A stretch of DNA of 64,000 bases, taken from positions 114,690 to 178,689 of the forward strand of contig NZ_PCPB01000006.1 in the NCBI RefSeq assembly GCF_002979535.1. The letters are read 5' to 3'. Positions 9,709-17,294 of this stretch are shown here, piece by piece. The notes beneath the pieces are model-generated. The model ran no database searches and was not told where the DNA came from. It worked only from the letters and a program-made list of their open reading frames with translations. The DNA comes from Brevundimonas sp. MYb52. GTDB taxonomy: Bacteria > Pseudomonadota > Alphaproteobacteria > Caulobacterales > Caulobacteraceae. Positions within the stretch are counted from its first letter, which is position 1; every line of letters starts with the position of its first letter. A program made the position numbers and the translations under genes.

Positions 9709-12576
9709 CTAGCGCAGCGTAGCGCTGTCCAGGTTCAGCTCGGTCAGCGGGATGACCTCGACGTTCGGGTATTTGGCCTTCAGGGCGTCGATGAACTTGG
9801 ACGCATCGCCGACGATGACCAGGCTGGCCTGATCGGTCGGCAGGTGTTCGGCGAAGGCGGCCTCGACCTGTTGCGGCGTGACCGCGCGCACCTTGCCGGC
9901 GTAGTCGGCCAGGTCGCTCATCGGCAGGTTATAGAGGGCCAGGTTGGCCACCAGACCGCCCAGACCGTCCACCGTCTCCAGCGAACGACCGAAGCCGCCG
10001 ATCAGGGTGGCGCGGCGCGGGGCCAGTTCGGCCTCGGTGGCCGAGGCGGTCCCCAGCTTGCCGACCTCGGCCAGGATCAGGTCGGCCACCTCGGTCGCCG
10101 TTTCGTTCTTGGTCTGGGTCGCGGCGGTGAAGACGCCGACGTCCTGCTGGGCGCCGACCGAGGAGCGGGCGCCATAGGACAGGCCGCGCTTGATGCGGAT
10201 TTCCTGGTTCAGACGCGACGAGAAGCCGCCGCCCAGCAGGGTGTTGCCCAGGGTCAGCGGGAAGTAATCGGCGTCGGTGCGGCTGACGCCGCGGATGGCG
10301 GCGATGACGGCGGCCTGGCCGGCGCCCGGCTGGTCGACGACGACGACGCGGGGCGCCAGGGCCTGGCCCGCCTTGTCAATGGCGGCTGGAGCCGGGCCGG
10401 CGTCACGCCAGTCGCCGAAGGCCTCGTCCGCCAGGGCGCGAGCCTCGGCCGGCGTCACGTCGCCCGAGAAGACCAGGGTGGCCTGCGACGGACGGAAGCG
10501 GTCGGAGTGGAAGACCGCCACGTCATCACGCGTCAGGGCGGGAACGCTGGTCAGGGTGCCGCTTCCAGGCGCGCCATAGGGGGCGGCGCCGTAGATGACG
10601 CGGCCGACCGACTGGGCGGCGATGGAGCCGGGCTGGCTGAGGGCGACGCGCAGGCCGTCCAGGGTCTGCGACTGCTGACGTTCCAACTCCTCGGCGGCGA
10701 AGGTCGGATTGCGCACCAGATCGGCCATCAGGGTCAGGGTCTGGCCGAACACGTCCTTGGGGGCGTTGGCGTAGACATTGGTGAAGTCGGCGCCCGCGCC
10801 CGCGCCGATATTGGCGCCCAGCTGTTCGATGGCGGTGGCGATCTCGGGCGCGGACTTGGTGGTCGTGCCCTGGGTCAGCAGACCGGCGGTCATGGAGGCG
10901 ACGCCCGGCTTGCCCGCCGGGTCGTTGGCCGAACCCGCATTGAGGTTCAGGCGGGCCGAGACCAGCGGCAGGCCCTCGGTCCGGGCCACCAGAACTCGCA
11001 TGCCGTTGTCGAGACGGAAGTCGGCCACGGCGGGGGTGGCGGGGGCGACTTCTGCGCCCGGTTGCGGCAGGCGGGCGCGCTGGGCTTCTGGCAGCAGGAC
11101 GGCCACCGGACCAGCGGGGGCCAGTTCGGCCACGGTGACAGGGGCGTCCACGTTCATCTTCTGCACGCTGGCGGGATGCTCGTCGTCGGCGGGCAGGTAG
11201 TTGATGGTGATCTGGCGCTGAGGCGTCAGATAGCGGCGGGCCACGCGCTGCACGTCGGCGGCGGTGACGGCCTGAATCTCGGCGATCTCACGGTCGGCGG
11301 CGGTAGCGTCGCCGGTCATGATCAGGGCCATGCCCAGGGTCGTGGCGCGGTCGTCGATGCTTTCGCGGCCACGAAGCGCATTCGCGACCAGCTCGTTCTT
11401 GGCCTCGCTCAGTTCGGCGGCGGTGATCGGCGCGTCGCGCAGGCGGGCGATCTCGACCTCCAGCGCGGCCTTGCCGGCGTCCGCCGTCTGGCCGTCGGCC
11501 ATGATGGCGTAGGCGGTCAGGTTGCCCGCCTGCTGGGCGAAATCGGGGTTGGAGCCGATCGAGGCTGCGATCTGCTTGTCATAGACCAGCGAGCGATAGA
11601 GGCGGCTGGATTCGCCGGTGGACAGCACTCCGTCCAGCACGGTCAGGGCGGCGCGGTCGGCGTCGCGATAGGCCACCGTGTTCCAGGCCAGGACCACGGC
11701 GGGCAGGGGCACGTTGGGCGCATAATAGGTGGCTGTGCGCGGGCCGGTCGGCTCGGGCTCCCTGACGTCATTGACCGGCATGGGCGTCGCCGGGCGCTTC
11801 AGCGGGGCGAAATACTCGTTCACCCAGGCGTCCAACTGGGCCTGATCGAAGTTGCCGGCCACGATCAGCATGGCGTTGTCGGGCCGGTAATAGGTGGCGT
11901 GGAAGCGCAGGACGTCGTCCAGGGTCGAGGCGTTCAGCTCCTCGATCGAGCCGATGCCGGGGCGGCGATAGGGGTGGTCCTGATAGATGGTCTCGGGCGT
12001 GAACAGGCCGAACAGGCGGCCATAGGGGCTGGCCAGAATGCGCTGGCGGTATTCCTCCTTCACCACGTCGCGCTCGGAGACAAAGGTCGGCTCATCGACC
12101 ACCAGCGAGCCCATACGGTCGGCCTCGGCGAAGAGGATGCGCTGCAGGTGGTTGGCGGGGACGACCTCGTAATAGGCGGTGACGTCGTCGGCGGTGAAGG
12201 CGTTGTTCATGCCGCCGACGTCCTCGGTCAGACGGTCGAACGTCTCCGACGGCATGTTCCTGGTGGACTTGAACAGCAGGTGTTCGAACAGGTGAGCAAA
12301 GCCCGAACGGCCCGCCGGATCGTCCTTGGAGCCGACGCGATACCAGACCTGGACCGTGACGTTCGAGGTCGAGGCGTCGCGGGCGGTATAGACCTCCATG
12401 CCGTTGGCCAGCACGCGCTTGTTGAAGCCCAGCGGCGGCACGGCGACGCCGCCCTGAGCAGCAGAGGTTGCGGCGGCGGGCGGCGCGCCTTCGGCCCAAG
12501 CCTTGGTGGGGGCGGCGGCGGGCAGGCCCAGCAGCAGGGCCGAGGCGCAGGCGGTCAGGATCAGGCGGGTCTTCAT
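9709..12576 (-). CDS. M16 family zinc metalloprotease, two-domain periplasmic
   Basis: A 955-residue exported protease of the pitrilysin/processing-peptidase family. The first 28 residues form a signal peptide (MKTRLILT...KAWAEG). The active N-terminal M16 domain has the inverted zinc motif HLFEH (H95, E98, H99), with the third ligand expected in the stretch ending FVSERDVVKEEYRQR. The second M16 half (about 520 onward, FRLDNGMRVLVAR) lacks HxxEH: the matching segment reads SMTAGLLTQGT, the usual inactive partner. Such proteins degrade peptides in the periplasm. The gene is monocistronic. A possible role in clearing transit or signal peptides is inference. Confidence 0.9.
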   Translation of the reverse strand: MKTRLILTACASALLLGLPAAAPTKAWAEGAPPAAATSAAQGGVAVPPLGFNKRVLANGMEVYTARDASTSNVTVQVWYRVGSKDDPAGRSGFAHLFEHLLFKSTRNMPSETFDRLTEDVGGMNNAFTADDVTAYYEVVPANHLQRILFAEADRMGSLVVDEPTFVSERDVVKEEYRQRILASPYGRLFGLFTPETIYQDHPYRRPGIGSIEELNASTLDDVLRFHATYYRPDNAMLIVAGNFDQAQLDAWVNEYFAPLKRPATPMPVNDVREPEPTGPRTATYYAPNVPLPAVVLAWNTVAYRDADRAALTVLDGVLSTGESSRLYRSLVYDKQIAASIGSNPDFAQQAGNLTAYAIMADGQTADAGKAALEVEIARLRDAPITAAELSEAKNELVANALRGRESIDDRATTLGMALIMTGDATAADREIAEIQAVTAADVQRVARRYLTPQRQITINYLPADDEHPASVQKMNVDAPVTVAELAPAGPVAVLLPEAQRARLPQPGAEVAPATPAVADFRLDNGMRVLVARTEGLPLVSARLNLNAGSANDPAGKPGVASMTAGLLTQGTTTKSAPEIATAIEQLGANIGAGAGADFTNVYANAPKDVFGQTLTLMADLVRNPTFAAEELERQQSQTLDGLRVALSQPGSIAAQSVGRVIYGAAPYGAPGSGTLTSVPALTRDDVAVFHSDRFRPSQATLVFSGDVTPAEARALADEAFGDWRDAGPAPAAIDKAGQALAPRVVVVDQPGAGQAAVIAAIRGVSRTDADYFPLTLGNTLLGGGFSSRLNQEIRIKRGLSYGARSSVGAQQDVGVFTAATQTKNETATEVADLILAEVGKLGTASATEAELAPRRATLIGGFGRSLETVDGLGGLVANLALYNLPMSDLADYAGKVRAVTPQQVEAAFAEHLPTDQASLVIVGDASKFIDALKAKYPNVEVIPLTELNLDSATLR

Positions 12577-12730
12577 GGGCGTCAGGTTCCGGTCGCCCGC
12601 CGGCCGCGCCGGGGGCAGGTCGACCGGACCCTATCAGGGCCGAAACCCGCCGCGCACCTTACGGCTCTGTAATGAAGCGCGCGCCCATGCCCCGCCCATC
12701 CCCGCTTCCTTGAGGATGAGCGGCGGTGGC

Positions 12731-13606
12731 TTAGCGTCCGAACACCTCGACTCCGATCTCGCCGTCGGTGGTCAGCCAGGCGCGCTTCATGCCCTGGCTG
12801 TTGAAGGGGGCGACGATATTGCCGTCGCGGTCCAGGGCGATCAGGCCGCCGTCGCCGCCCAGACCGCCGATGCGGTCGATGGTCGCCTGAGCCGAGTCAG
12901 CCAGCGTCTGACCGGCGGCCACGCCAAAGGCGGTGCGGGCAGCGGCGGCGACGCGGATGAAATACTCGCCCTGTCCGGTGCAGGAAACAGCGGCGTGGTC
13001 GTCGGCCCAGGTGCCGGCGGCGGGAATGGGGGTGTCGCCGACGCGGCCCGGCATCTTGCCGAAGACGCCCGCCGTCGAGGTGGCGGCGGCGAGGCGGCCT
13101 TCGCTGTCCAGCACGCAGCAGCCGACGGTGCCGTGGCCGAGGACGCCGGGCGGGTGGTTGTCCTCGCCTTGCCCGGCGCGCGTGAACCAGGCCTCTTCGT
13201 CGCCGATCGGCTCAAGACCCTGATCGTGGGCGAACAGGGCGGCGCCTTCGCCGGCCAGCATGACGTGGGGGGTGCGGTCCATCACGGCGCGGGCGGCGAC
13301 GACCGGGTTGCGGAAACCTTGCAGCGCCGCCACGGCGCCGGCCTTGCCCGAAGCGCCGTCCATCAGGCTGGCGTCCAGTTCATAGGCGCCGGCCAGATTG
13401 GGCGAGGCGCCGCGTCCGGCGACATAGAGGCCGGAGTCTTCCAGCAGGATCACGGCCTCGACCGCGACGTCCACGGCGGAGGCCCCGGCGTCCAGCCGCG
13501 CCTTCATCGCCTCGACCACTTCGCGCATATGCACGACCTCGGCGTCATAGTTGCGCTCGCGCCGGGCGCCGGCGCCGCCGTGGAGGATGAGGGCGGTTCG
13601 CGCCAT
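12731..13606 (-). CDS. Isoaspartyl peptidase / L-asparaginase (plant type, Ntn hydrolase)
   Basis: A 291-residue Ntn hydrolase that removes isoaspartyl residues from peptides and hydrolyses asparagine. It matures by self-cleavage before the threonine in HGTVGCCVLD, giving alpha and beta chains; the start ARTALILHGGAG and the substrate loop GGLGGDGG are family signatures. I chose ATG 13606 because AGGAG lies eight bases upstream; a longer frame to 13642 has no ribosome site. No signal peptide is visible, so it is probably cytoplasmic. It is divergent from the quinone reductase gene. Confidence 0.92.
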   Translation of the reverse strand: MARTALILHGGAGARRERNYDAEVVHMREVVEAMKARLDAGASAVDVAVEAVILLEDSGLYVAGRGASPNLAGAYELDASLMDGASGKAGAVAALQGFRNPVVAARAVMDRTPHVMLAGEGAALFAHDQGLEPIGDEEAWFTRAGQGEDNHPPGVLGHGTVGCCVLDSEGRLAAATSTAGVFGKMPGRVGDTPIPAAGTWADDHAAVSCTGQGEYFIRVAAAARTAFGVAAGQTLADSAQATIDRIGGLGGDGGLIALDRDGNIVAPFNSQGMKRAWLTTDGEIGVEVFGR

Positions 13607-13715
13607 GGTCGTCTCCTGAAAGTCCGTTCGGCCTCTTTGCATCGGGCCGCGCGCTGATTAGCGTCGCAATCGTGTCGGCGCCATGGCCCGACGGGGGATC
13701 ACGAAAGAAACCAGT

Positions 13716-14717
13716 ATGCGAGCAGTCCTGTCCAAGGCCGTCGGCGGCCCTGAAGCTCTCGTCGTCGAGGAGGTCATGGACCCCACGCCCAAGGCGGGCG
13801 AGGTGGTGATCGAGGTCAAGGCCGTGGGGATCAACTATCCCGACACCCTGATCATCGAGGACAGGTACCAGTTCAAACCCGAGCGCCCCTTCTCGCCGGG
13901 CGGCGAGGTGGCGGGCGTGGTCGATGCCGTGGGCGAGGGCGTCAAGGGCGTGTTCCGGGGCGACCGCGTCATCGCCGTGCCGGGCTGGGGCGGACTGGTG
14001 GAACGTCTGGCGGTTCCGGCCTCCAGCCTGATCCCCATGCCGGACGGCATGAGCTTCGAGGAAGCCGCCGCCCTGACCATGACCTATGGCACCAGCTATT
14101 ACGCCTTGAAGGACCGGGCCAACCTGCAGCCGGGAGAGACCCTGCTGGTGCTGGGCGCGGCGGGCGGCGTTGGCGCCGCCGCCGTCGAACTGGGCAAGGC
14201 CATGGGGGCGCGTGTCGTCGCCGCCGCCTCGACCAACGACAAGGTCGAGTTTGCGCTGGAGCTGGGGGCCGACAACGGCCTGATCTATCCCTCGGGCGCC
14301 ATGGACAAGGCGGCGCAGAAGGCTCTGTCGGGCGAGCTGAAGCTGGCCACGGGCCGCGACGGCGCCGATGTGGTCTATGACGCGGTCGGCGGCGACTACG
14401 CCGAGCCGGCCCTGCGCGCCATGGACTGGAACGGCCGCTATCTGGTGGTCGGCTTCCCGGCGGGCATTCCGTCCCTGCCGCTGAACCTGACCCTGCTGAA
14501 GTCGGTGTCGGTGATCGGGGTCTTCTGGGGCGCGGCGGTGGCGCGCGATCCCAAGGCCCACGCCGCCAACATGGCCGAGCTGATGCAGCTGTGGAAGGAC
14601 GGCAAGATCAAGCCGCGCGTCAGCCGCACCTATCCGCTGGAGGACGCCCACGACGCCATCAAGGCCCTGGGCGACCGAACGGCCATGGGCAAGATCGTCG
14701 TGACGACCGACGAATGA
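13716..14717 (+). CDS. NADPH:quinone oxidoreductase-type zinc-free MDR protein
   Basis: A 333-residue medium-chain dehydrogenase/reductase of the quinone reductase group. It has the GroES-like N-terminal domain (MRAVLSKAVGGPEAL) and the cofactor motif AAGGVGAAAVELGKAMGARV. No structural or catalytic zinc cysteine cluster is seen, as expected for quinone reductases. The start at 13716 matches the usual family N terminus; an upstream ATG at 13683 would add eleven residues. The stop overlaps the next start as ATGA, so it is translationally coupled to a 2OG-Fe(II) oxygenase. The substrate is unknown. Confidence 0.88.
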   Translation: MRAVLSKAVGGPEALVVEEVMDPTPKAGEVVIEVKAVGINYPDTLIIEDRYQFKPERPFSPGGEVAGVVDAVGEGVKGVFRGDRVIAVPGWGGLVERLAVPASSLIPMPDGMSFEEAAALTMTYGTSYYALKDRANLQPGETLLVLGAAGGVGAAAVELGKAMGARVVAAASTNDKVEFALELGADNGLIYPSGAMDKAAQKALSGELKLATGRDGADVVYDAVGGDYAEPALRAMDWNGRYLVVGFPAGIPSLPLNLTLLKSVSVIGVFWGAAVARDPKAHAANMAELMQLWKDGKIKPRVSRTYPLEDAHDAIKALGDRTAMGKIVVTTDE

Positions 14718-15457
14718 GCCCTCTTCTCGACCCGGCCCTGAAGCTGGCGGTGGACGAGGCGGACTTCGCCGCCGCCGCCGAGCGTCTGGCCCGCACCGGC
14801 CGCACCCGCGTTCCCGGCCTGTTTGGGGGCGGGGCCGAGGCCCTGCACGCTGCCGTCCTGGCGCCCGATCAGCCCTGGGTCCGCACCTTTCTCAACCCGC
14901 TGGGGGCCGACATCCCGGTGGCGACGCTGGACGCCTCTTCGCCCGAGGACCAGGCCCATGTGACGGGGCAGGCCTATGCCGGGGCGACCGAGGGGCTGCA
15001 GTTCCTGTTCGACCGTCTGCGGCTGGGCCCGGCGCGTGAGGCGGGGGCGGCGACGCCGCAGATCCTGTTCGACCTGCTGGACCTGTTCAACACCGAGGCC
15101 TTTCTGGATTTCGCCCGGCGGCTGACCGGCGACGACCGCATCGCCTTTTCCGATGGTCAGGTGACCCGCTATCTGCCGGGCCATTTCCTCAACCGTCACA
15201 GCGACGCCAATCCGAAGACCGAGCGCCTCTATGCCTATGTCCTGAACCTGTCGCCGGGTTGGCGGGCGGAGTGGGGCGGTCTGCTGCAGTTCCTGGACGA
15301 GGGCGGCGACATCACCGAGACCTTTGTCCCCAGTTTCGGCGCCCTGAACGTCTTTGCGGTGCCGCAGATGCACGCGGTCTCGACCGTGGCCCCCTTTGCA
15401 GGCGGGCCGCGCTACTCCGTCACCGGCTGGTGGCGGGCCAAGCCGCTGGATCGCTAG
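14714..15457 (+). CDS. 2OG-Fe(II) oxygenase, prolyl-hydroxylase (Tpa1/OGFOD1-like) type
   Basis: A 247-residue dioxygenase that should couple 2-oxoglutarate decarboxylation to hydroxylation of a substrate. The iron triad is H162 and D164 (NRHSDAN) with H220 (QMHAV), and R233 in PRYSVTGWW would bind 2-oxoglutarate. The fold and the LxRYLPGHFLxxHxD pattern resemble the ribosomal-protein prolyl hydroxylase group. Its ATG overlaps the stop of the quinone reductase gene by four bases, so the pair is coupled. It ends convergent with, and overlapping by four bases, the DUF1232 gene. A ribosomal protein target is only inference. Confidence 0.85.
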   Translation: MSPLLDPALKLAVDEADFAAAAERLARTGRTRVPGLFGGGAEALHAAVLAPDQPWVRTFLNPLGADIPVATLDASSPEDQAHVTGQAYAGATEGLQFLFDRLRLGPAREAGAATPQILFDLLDLFNTEAFLDFARRLTGDDRIAFSDGQVTRYLPGHFLNRHSDANPKTERLYAYVLNLSPGWRAEWGGLLQFLDEGGDITETFVPSFGALNVFAVPQMHAVSTVAPFAGGPRYSVTGWWRAKPLDR

Positions 15458-15861
15458 GCTTCGGCGTCGTCCCGGACGCGCTTCAGCGCCGCCTCGGCCT
15501 GTTCGTGGTGTTTGCGCTTCACATGGGCGCCCAGGGTGGCCAGGACGGCGGCGATCACCGCCGCGTCGTCGGTGAAGCCGATGCCGGCGAAGATGTCGGG
15601 AATGGCGTCGATGGGCATGACGAAATAGGCCAGCGCCCCCAGCATGACCCCCTTGGCCGCCATGGGGGTCTTGGGGTCCTGGGTCGCGTACCAGGCGGCC
15701 AGGGCCTGCCCGGCGAAGGGGATGCGCGAGGCGGTGCTGCGCAGCTTGGGCCAGAAGCCCTTTCTGACGCGCATCTCATTGACCCTCTGGACCGTGGGGA
15801 CCAGAGCCTTTTCAGGGTCGATGGCGTCGACAGGCGACACCGGTTTGGCTTTGGCGGTCAT
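15454..15861 (-). CDS. DUF1232 (YkvA-type) small membrane protein
   Basis: A 135-residue protein containing the DUF1232 core: a helix AAKGVMLGALAYFVMPIDAIPDIFAGIGFTDD with the signature PIDAIPD and the GFTDD turn. A charged N-terminal half and a lysine-rich C-terminal tail flank it. The hydrophobic part can form one or two helices at the membrane. Function is not established. It is convergent with and overlaps the oxygenase gene by four bases, and diverges from the SDR at 15916. Confidence 0.85.
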   Translation of the reverse strand: MTAKAKPVSPVDAIDPEKALVPTVQRVNEMRVRKGFWPKLRSTASRIPFAGQALAAWYATQDPKTPMAAKGVMLGALAYFVMPIDAIPDIFAGIGFTDDAAVIAAVLATLGAHVKRKHHEQAEAALKRVRDDAEA

Positions 15862-15915
15862 GGCCGCTAAATCCTCGCGCAGACACTCGGTTCAAAGAAT
15901 ATAGGGACGATCTTC

Positions 15916-16698
15916 ATGAAACTCGACGGTTCGATTGCGGCGGTGGTCACGGGCGGGGCTTCGGGCCTCGGCGAAGGCACGGCGCGGGCGCTGGCGGCCA
16001 AGGGCGTCAAGGTCGCCCTGTTCGACCTGAACGAGGAACGCGGCGAGGTCATCGCCCAGGAAATCGGCGGCGTCTTCTGCAAGGTGGACGTGACCTCGGA
16101 CGAGAGCGTCGCCGCCGGCTTCGTCAAGGCGCGCGCCGCCCACGGCCAGGAACGCCTGACCGTCAACTGCGCCGGCATCGCCACGGGCCAGAAGACCGTC
16201 AGCCGCAAGCGCGACACCGGCGAGGTCCGCTCGCACGACATGGCCTCGTTCGAGCGCACCGTCACGATCAACCTGTTCGGCACCTTCCGGGTCCTGTCGC
16301 AGTCGGCTCTGGGCATGGTCCAGGCCGAGCCGATGGCCGACGGCGAGCGCGGTCTGATCGTCAACACCGCCAGCGTCGCGGCCCAGGACGGCCAGATCGG
16401 CCAGGCCGCCTATTCGGCGTCCAAGGGCGGCGTCTACGCCATGACCCTGCCGGTCGCGCGCGATCTGGCCCAGGACGGCGTGCGGGTGAACACCATCCTG
16501 CCCGGCATCATGTGGACGCCGATGATGGCCGGCATGGACCAGAAGGTTCAGGACAGCCTGGCCGCCGCCATTCCCTTCCCCAGCCGCCTCGGCACCCCGG
16601 CCGACTATGCCGCGCTGGCCCTTCATCTGGCCGAGAACGTCTACATCAACGGCGAGTGCATCCGTCTGGACGGGGCCATCAGGCTTGCTCCTCGCTAA
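15916..16698 (+). CDS. SDR, 3-hydroxyacyl-CoA dehydrogenase type 2-like
   Basis: A 260-residue short-chain dehydrogenase. It has the cofactor motif TGGASGLG, NCAGI for the central strand, the catalytic serine in NTASVAA, and YSASK, so the tetrad is complete. The C-terminal PFPSRLGTPADYAALALHL and the INGECIRLDGAIRL end resemble the HSD17B10 (type 2 hydroxyacyl-CoA dehydrogenase) group, which acts on short branched acyl-CoAs. The gene is monocistronic. Its stop codon sits in the loop of a perfect 8-bp inverted repeat, followed by a REP-like repeat. Confidence 0.88.
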   Translation: MKLDGSIAAVVTGGASGLGEGTARALAAKGVKVALFDLNEERGEVIAQEIGGVFCKVDVTSDESVAAGFVKARAAHGQERLTVNCAGIATGQKTVSRKRDTGEVRSHDMASFERTVTINLFGTFRVLSQSALGMVQAEPMADGERGLIVNTASVAAQDGQIGQAAYSASKGGVYAMTLPVARDLAQDGVRVNTILPGIMWTPMMAGMDQKVQDSLAAAIPFPSRLGTPADYAALALHLAENVYINGECIRLDGAIRLAPR

Positions 16699-16706
16699 GC
16701 GAGGAG
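16688..16706 (+). repeat. Perfect inverted repeat with the stop codon as loop
   Basis: CTCCTCGC (16688-16695), TAA, GCGAGGAG (16699-16706). The stem is perfect and its loop is the stop codon of the SDR gene. There is no T run. Similar arrangements occur at the ends of lpd and atpC. It may protect the mRNA end or slow the terminating ribosome. Confidence 0.6.
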
Positions 16707-16711
16707 GCGAA

Positions 16712-16752
16712 GGCCGCTAACGCTCGCCGCGCGGCGGCTCGCTGCTTGAGCG
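16712..16752. repeat. Short palindromic repeat, copy 3
   Basis: The core GCTCGCCGCGCGGCGGCTCG is identical to copy 1, flanked by GGCCGCTAAC and CTGCTTGAGC. It begins 13 bases after the SDR stop codon. The remaining 218 bases to tRNA-Gly contain no gene I can support. Confidence 0.75.
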
Positions 16753-16970
16753 GGGCCGTGCGCGGGATTGATCCGCAGAGGCTGTTGTCAGCGGCCCTCG
16801 CAGCGCTTCCTTCGGGGGTGTCGCGGGGGCCGTTTGCGTTTGAAATTTCAGGGCTATTCGAAAAAATGCAGCGGAAAAGCGGAAAATGAAAAAAGGGGGT
16901 TGCGTGTTCTGAGAAGGGTCGGCTAAAAGCCCCTCCTCGACGGGGCGCAGCACACTGTTCCCTACGGAGT

Positions 16971-17045
16971 GCGGGCGTAGCTCAGTGGTAGAGCACAACC
17001 TTGCCAAGGTTGGGGTCGGGCGTTCGAATCGCCTCGCCCGCTCCA
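16971..17045 (+). tRNA. tRNA-Gly (GCC anticodon)
   Basis: A 75-base gene with encoded CCA. The acceptor GCGGGCG pairs with CGCCCGC, the anticodon stem CAACC/GGTTG closes loop TTGCCAA, and the T arm carries TTCGAAT. All stems are intact. A terminator follows within 20 bases. Confidence 0.97.
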
Positions 17046-17060
17046 TGTCGAGACTGGAAC

Positions 17061-17092
17061 ACGGGGTCCGATCGCAAGATCGGGCCCCGTTT
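17061..17092 (+). terminator. Terminator of tRNA-Gly
   Basis: CGGGGTCCGATC, loop GCAA, GATCGGGCCCCG, then TTT. The stem has twelve pairs with one G-T wobble. It lies 15 bases after the tRNA end. Confidence 0.85.
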
Positions 17093-17294
17093 CGCGTTCT
17101 GGCCCCCACAGTCCTGTGATGGTCTGATTTCTCTGAAGTGACAGTCTCTCCGTCTCAGGAAGAATTGTCGCGTCTCTGTGGTCCGTTCGCAGATTCCTTT
17201 TCGCGAAACCGTCGCGGCCGCGTCGCCGCACGCCGTTAGCCAGCCCCGCCATGGACCGGAGCGTGACGCGCCCCGGCGAACGGGGATGACTGAC

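Noticed and set aside
9667..12672. Open frame of about 1000 codons antisense to the M16 protease gene
   Set aside because: High third-position G+C in the real gene suppresses stops in the opposite frame. The antisense product is Gly/Gln/His/Arg-rich with no domain, while the sense strand has a signal peptide and HxxEH.
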